DNA of 18,354 nucleotides from DATLHO01 sp035539855 (GTDB lineage Bacteria > Bacteroidota > Ignavibacteria > OLB7), in assembly GCA_035539855.1 (NCBI GenBank), contig DATLHO010000105.1:1-18354 (forward strand), written 5' to 3'. The notes under the pieces were generated by a model that was not told the DNA's origin, did not search any database, and saw only the letters and a list, made by a program, of their open reading frames with translations. Of the stretch, positions 15,646-18,354 are shown piece after piece. Numbering within the stretch: position 1 is the first letter of the stretch; each line of letters opens with the position of its first letter. The translations under genes were made by a program, and so were the position numbers.

Positions 15646-17013
15646 CTAGCCGTGCTCCTCCTCCCCGTTCTCGTTCTCGAAGGCCTCGAGACCGTTGTCC
15701 GACGATCTGGGGTTGAGATCCTGAACGCGGACGGTGACGACGCGACGGTTGACCGTCTTGAGCACGGTCATGCGAACGGAGTCGCGCTCGTACTCCTCGT
15801 TGTCCTGAGGGATGTGCCCGAACCACTTGTTGACCAGGCCCGCGATCGTCGTGTAGTCGTCACCCTCGGGCAGCTTGAATCCCTCGATGACGTCGTTGAC
15901 GTCGGAGATCGTCAGGCCGGCGTTGACCACGTACGTCGACTCGTCGAGCCGCTCGACGCCGGTGACCTCCTCGTCGTACTCGTCCTGGATGTCGCCGACG
16001 AGCTCCTCGAGAATATCCTCCATCGTCACCAGCCCGGCCGTGCCGCCGAACTCGTCGACGACGACCGCGAGGTGGATCTTGCGGTACTGGAACTCGCGCA
16101 GCAGCTCGGAGATGTGCTTGGTCTCGGGCACGAAGTACGGCGGGCGCAGGAGGTCCTGGAGGATGATCAGGTACTGGTGCTCCAGCAGCGTGATCAGGTC
16201 CTTCGAGTAGACGACCCCGACGATGTTGTCGATCGAGCCGTCGTACACGGGCATGCGCGTGTAGCCTTCCTCGACGACCGTCTTGATGAGCTCCGCCGGC
16301 GAGTGCGAGATGTCGAGGCCGACGATCGACGTGCGCGGGATCATCACCTCCTTGACGAGCGTGTCGCCGAACTCGAAGACGTTCTCGAGCAGCTCGTGCT
16401 CGGACTCCTCGAGCGCGCCGCCCTCACGTCCCTGCTCGATGAGCAGTCGGAGCTCCTCACCGGAGTGGTAGTGCTCCGACTCGTGCACCGGCTCGATGCC
16501 GACCATGCGGAGGATCTTGTTGGCGACCCAGTTGAGTCCCGCGATCGGGAGCTTCAGCACGAGGTAGAAGAAGCGCAGCGGGTAGGCGATGGCAAGCGTC
16601 GTCGCCTCGGCGCGTCGGATTGCAAGCGACTTCGGCGCGAGCTCGCCGAAGACGATGTGCAGGAACGTGATCAGCACGAACGCGGTGATCAGCGCGATGC
16701 GGTGCATCGCGTCGTCGGAGACGACGATGCCGGCGAAATCGAAGGCCTTCTGGATGAGCTTGGCGACGATCGGCTCGCCGACCCAGCCGAGGCCGAGCGA
16801 GGCGAGCGTGATGCCGAGCTGCGTTGCCGAGAGGTATTCGTCGAGATGCGTGATGAGCGTCTGCGCCATCTTCGCGCTCTTGTTCCCGGACTGGGCCTTG
16901 AGCTCGATCTGCGAGGCGCGCACCTTGACGATCGCGAACTCCGCGGCGACGAAGAAGCCGTTGGCCGCGACCAGCAGGAGCGTCGCGAGCAACCCTAGCA
17001 GGGCGTTATCCAT
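15646..17013 (-). CDS. CNNM/CorC-family (HlyC-type) membrane transporter with CBS domains
   Basis: This 455-residue inner-membrane protein belongs to the CNNM/hemolysin-C (YfjD/CorC-like) family, implicated in Mg2+/Co2+ efflux or homeostasis. The DUF21 transmembrane domain covers about residues 1-190, with NGFFVAAEFAIVKVR (18-32) and VFGELAPKSLAIRRAE (121-136) as signatures. A pair of CBS domains lies around 220-340, ending in EFGGTAGLVTMEDILEELVG (321-340). A CorC_HlyC cytosolic domain covers about 350-435, with DVNDVIEGFKLPEGDDYTTIAGLV. The acidic tail is typical of the family. The ATG is at 17011-17013 with a GGTGGTGA stretch 3 nt upstream. It is the first gene of the minus-strand train, 54 bp before metG. 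The gene is intact; transported ion is inferred from the family. Confidence 0.95.
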   Translation of the reverse strand: MDNALLGLLATLLLVAANGFFVAAEFAIVKVRASQIELKAQSGNKSAKMAQTLITHLDEYLSATQLGITLASLGLGWVGEPIVAKLIQKAFDFAGIVVSDDAMHRIALITAFVLITFLHIVFGELAPKSLAIRRAEATTLAIAYPLRFFYLVLKLPIAGLNWVANKILRMVGIEPVHESEHYHSGEELRLLIEQGREGGALEESEHELLENVFEFGDTLVKEVMIPRTSIVGLDISHSPAELIKTVVEEGYTRMPVYDGSIDNIVGVVYSKDLITLLEHQYLIILQDLLRPPYFVPETKHISELLREFQYRKIHLAVVVDEFGGTAGLVTMEDILEELVGDIQDEYDEEVTGVERLDESTYVVNAGLTISDVNDVIEGFKLPEGDDYTTIAGLVNKWFGHIPQDNEEYERDSVRMTVLKTVNRRVVTVRVQDLNPRSSDNGLEAFENENGEEEHG

Positions 17014-17126
17014 TCGTCACCACCGTGTACCACGATAAGGGGTCGTCCATTTCGGCGTAGAATGTGTGATTGCACCGCGCGAACCGCCGCGGGTGCGGGC
17101 CTCCGACCGGTGATCGGGAGCATTCG

Positions 17127-17141
17127 GCCGGATTTTCCGGC
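17127..17141 (-). terminator. Short stem-loop after the AlkA-like gene
   Basis: GCCGGA-TTT-TCCGGC forms a 6-bp stem beginning 4 nt past the stop at 17146-17148. It lies in the 132-bp gap before the CNNM gene. The stem is short and no U-run follows, so only a weak terminator can be claimed. Confidence 0.35.
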
Positions 17142-17145
17142 GCGG

Positions 17146-17835
17146 TCAGCTCTCGAGCACCCGCCACATGTACCATGTGGCCACCGAGCGCCATGGCGCC
17201 CAGCGACGCTCCTCGGCGAGGGCCGCAACCTGCCGTGGCGTCGGCAGGTCTGCCAGTTGATACGCAATCTGCGTTCCCTTACGGACTCCGAGGTCGCCGG
17301 TGGGGAGGATATCGAGCCTTCCGAGCGAAAATATCAAAAACATCTGTGCGGTCCAGACGCCGATGCCCCGCACCGCGGTGAGCTCCTCGACGATCGCGTC
17401 GTCGTCCATCTCGGGCATCCGGGCCAGCTCGAGCCGCCCGTCGGCGACGTGCTCGGCGAGCGAGCGAAGGTAGGAGATCTTCTGCGACGACACGCCGGCG
17501 CCGCGGTAGAGCTCGTCGGGCGCGACGGCCATCGCCGACGGGACGAAGACGCCATCGAGCGACGCGCGGAGCTTCCCGAGGATACTGCGGGCGGCGGCGC
17601 CGCTGATCTGCTGACCGACAACGGCATCGACGAGCGTGTCGTAGTAATCGGCGTGCGGTCGAAAGGTCGGCGGTCCCCATTTTCGCACGAGCGGTCGCAG
17701 GACCGCGTCACGGCGTGCGAGCGTCCGGAGTGCGCGCGCCAGCGCCTCGTCGCTGAACGGCTCGAATGTGCGTGCGATCGTCGGCCTCGCTCTCGATTCC
17801 CGGAGACCGGGGTCGTTGGTGAACACCGGGCGCAT
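17146..17835 (-). CDS. DNA-3-methyladenine glycosylase II-like (AlkA-type HhH-GPD) protein
   Basis: This 229-residue protein is a helix-hairpin-helix DNA glycosylase of the AlkA/MPG2 type, which removes alkylated bases such as 3-methyladenine. LVDAVVGQQISGAAA (68-82) is the conserved helical segment. LTAVRGIGVWTAQMFLIF (152-169) is the HhH motif. D181 in LPTGDLGVRKG is the expected catalytic Asp of the GPD loop. The C-terminus RRWAPWRSVATWYMWRVLES is the family's usual PWRS helix. The N-terminal fold of E. coli AlkA is missing, as in many shorter bacterial homologues. There is no iron-sulfur cluster. The start is at the ATG 17833-17835; the frame stays open upstream but enters the divergent gene region. 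It is divergent from the right-edge gene across 93 bp and 132 bp upstream of the CNNM gene. Confidence 0.9.
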   Translation of the reverse strand: MRPVFTNDPGLRESRARPTIARTFEPFSDEALARALRTLARRDAVLRPLVRKWGPPTFRPHADYYDTLVDAVVGQQISGAAARSILGKLRASLDGVFVPSAMAVAPDELYRGAGVSSQKISYLRSLAEHVADGRLELARMPEMDDDAIVEELTAVRGIGVWTAQMFLIFSLGRLDILPTGDLGVRKGTQIAYQLADLPTPRQVAALAEERRWAPWRSVATWYMWRVLES

Positions 17836-17928
17836 GCTCCGGCTCGCGGCCAATATACACGGCCGGGACTCGCCGGAGCACGTCGCGACCCCTCTCCCTC
17901 CACTCCCGAACTCCAGACCCGACTCCGA
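17836..17928. promoter_or_regulatory. Divergent intergenic region between the AlkA-like and right-edge genes
   Basis: These 93 bp must hold promoters for both divergent genes. On the minus strand a TATATT (17852-17857) lies about 20 nt before the AlkA-like ATG, with no convincing -35. Nothing comparable was found for the plus strand. Confidence 0.35.
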
Positions 17929-18354
17929 ATGACCAGAACTTCGACGCCCGGCAGAGCAGTGTGGCAGGCCATCGCAGCAATGGTCGCGCACCCGTCGGCC
18001 GTTGCGGCCGGCCTCCTCGTCGCGCTCGGCGCGTCCCCGTCCGGCGTCGTGCCGGTCGCCGCGCAGGTGCTTCCCGACCGGCACGTCCAGCTCGATCCGC
18101 TTGCCGATCACGCGCTCGACACGCTGGGGACGACCTGGCTGAACGGCGCCCGGCTCTACGCGGAGTTCGCGCGCAACACGCCCGGCGACGCCGATCATCG
18201 ATGGGTCGCACGGACCGGCGGCGTGGCCGAGCTCGTGCGTTGGGATTCCTCGGCGAGTCTCATGATCGTCGGCACGATGGAGGTCGTCATCGATCCGAAC
18301 AACGACATCACCTTCAACCCGCGGGCGATCTTCTGGGAGGAGGGGCTGATGGCG
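17929..18354 (+). CDS. Exported protein of unknown function (partial, 3' end off the window)
   Basis: The frame is open for 142 codons from the ATG at 17929-17931 to the right edge. The N-terminus has a hydrophobic export segment (AVAAGLLVALGASPSGVVPV) with probable cleavage at VAAQ, near residue 47. The long, positively charged n-region (MTRTSTPGRAVWQ) suggests the true start might be a later Met (residue 18, MVAHPSA). The mature part, with segments such as RLYAEFARNTPGD, LVRWDSSASLMIVGTMEVVI and ITFNPRAIFWEEG, looks like successive beta-strands. An outer-membrane or periplasmic beta protein is therefore likely, but I recognise no family. No clear Shine-Dalgarno is present. Confidence 0.7.
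   Translation, partial: MTRTSTPGRAVWQAIAAMVAHPSAVAAGLLVALGASPSGVVPVAAQVLPDRHVQLDPLADHALDTLGTTWLNGARLYAEFARNTPGDADHRWVARTGGVAELVRWDSSASLMIVGTMEVVIDPNNDITFNPRAIFWEEGLMA

Overview
The window is about 18.4 kb of high-GC bacterial chromosome, coding mostly on the minus strand. It carries a methionyl-tRNA synthetase, a CNNM/CorC-type transporter, an aspartokinase-like protein, two alkylation-repair proteins, a tRNA-Val and many signal-peptide-bearing or outer-membrane proteins of unknown function. The Gram-negative envelope proteins (a 650-residue beta-barrel, lipoproteins, a propeller protein) with this GC content would suit Gemmatimonadota or a similar environmental phylum. That placement is inference; no marker here fixes it. 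I see no phage, insertion sequence, integrase or CRISPR array.

Left part (1-6710, all minus strand). A secreted seven-blade propeller protein runs off the left edge. Before it in the direction of transcription lie an SRPBCC protein and a VOC/PhnB-like protein as a pair, then a beta-helix-type lipoprotein. A 476-bp gene-free stretch (4914-5389) with a 16-bp-stem hairpin separates these from the next cluster.

Middle (5390-8700, minus strand). A run of small cytosolic proteins reads VOC protein, RibD_C/DHFR-like reductase, glycolipid-binding-family protein, AlkD-like HEAT protein and an unrecognised 199-residue protein. Upstream of it is tRNA-Val(GAC) with a clear sigma-70-type promoter and a terminator hairpin.

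Right part (8953-18354). A small low-complexity lipoprotein on the plus strand converges on a long minus-strand gene train. In transcription order the train is CNNM transporter, metG, a 75-residue unknown protein, an aspartokinase homologue, an outer-membrane beta-barrel and an RsbW-like ATPase. The junctions from orf75 onward are ATGA, TGATG and 23 nt, so these genes look translationally coupled. Upstream of the train is an AlkA-like glycosylase gene, divergent from a secreted protein that runs off the right edge.

The most interesting part is 9413-13369. The aspartokinase homologue has Ala at two Asp positions of the active site and a poorly recognisable regulatory region. It is fused at operon level to an unknown small protein, an unknown outer-membrane barrel and an anti-sigma-type kinase. 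This could be an envelope or signalling module rather than amino-acid biosynthesis, but that is a hypothesis.
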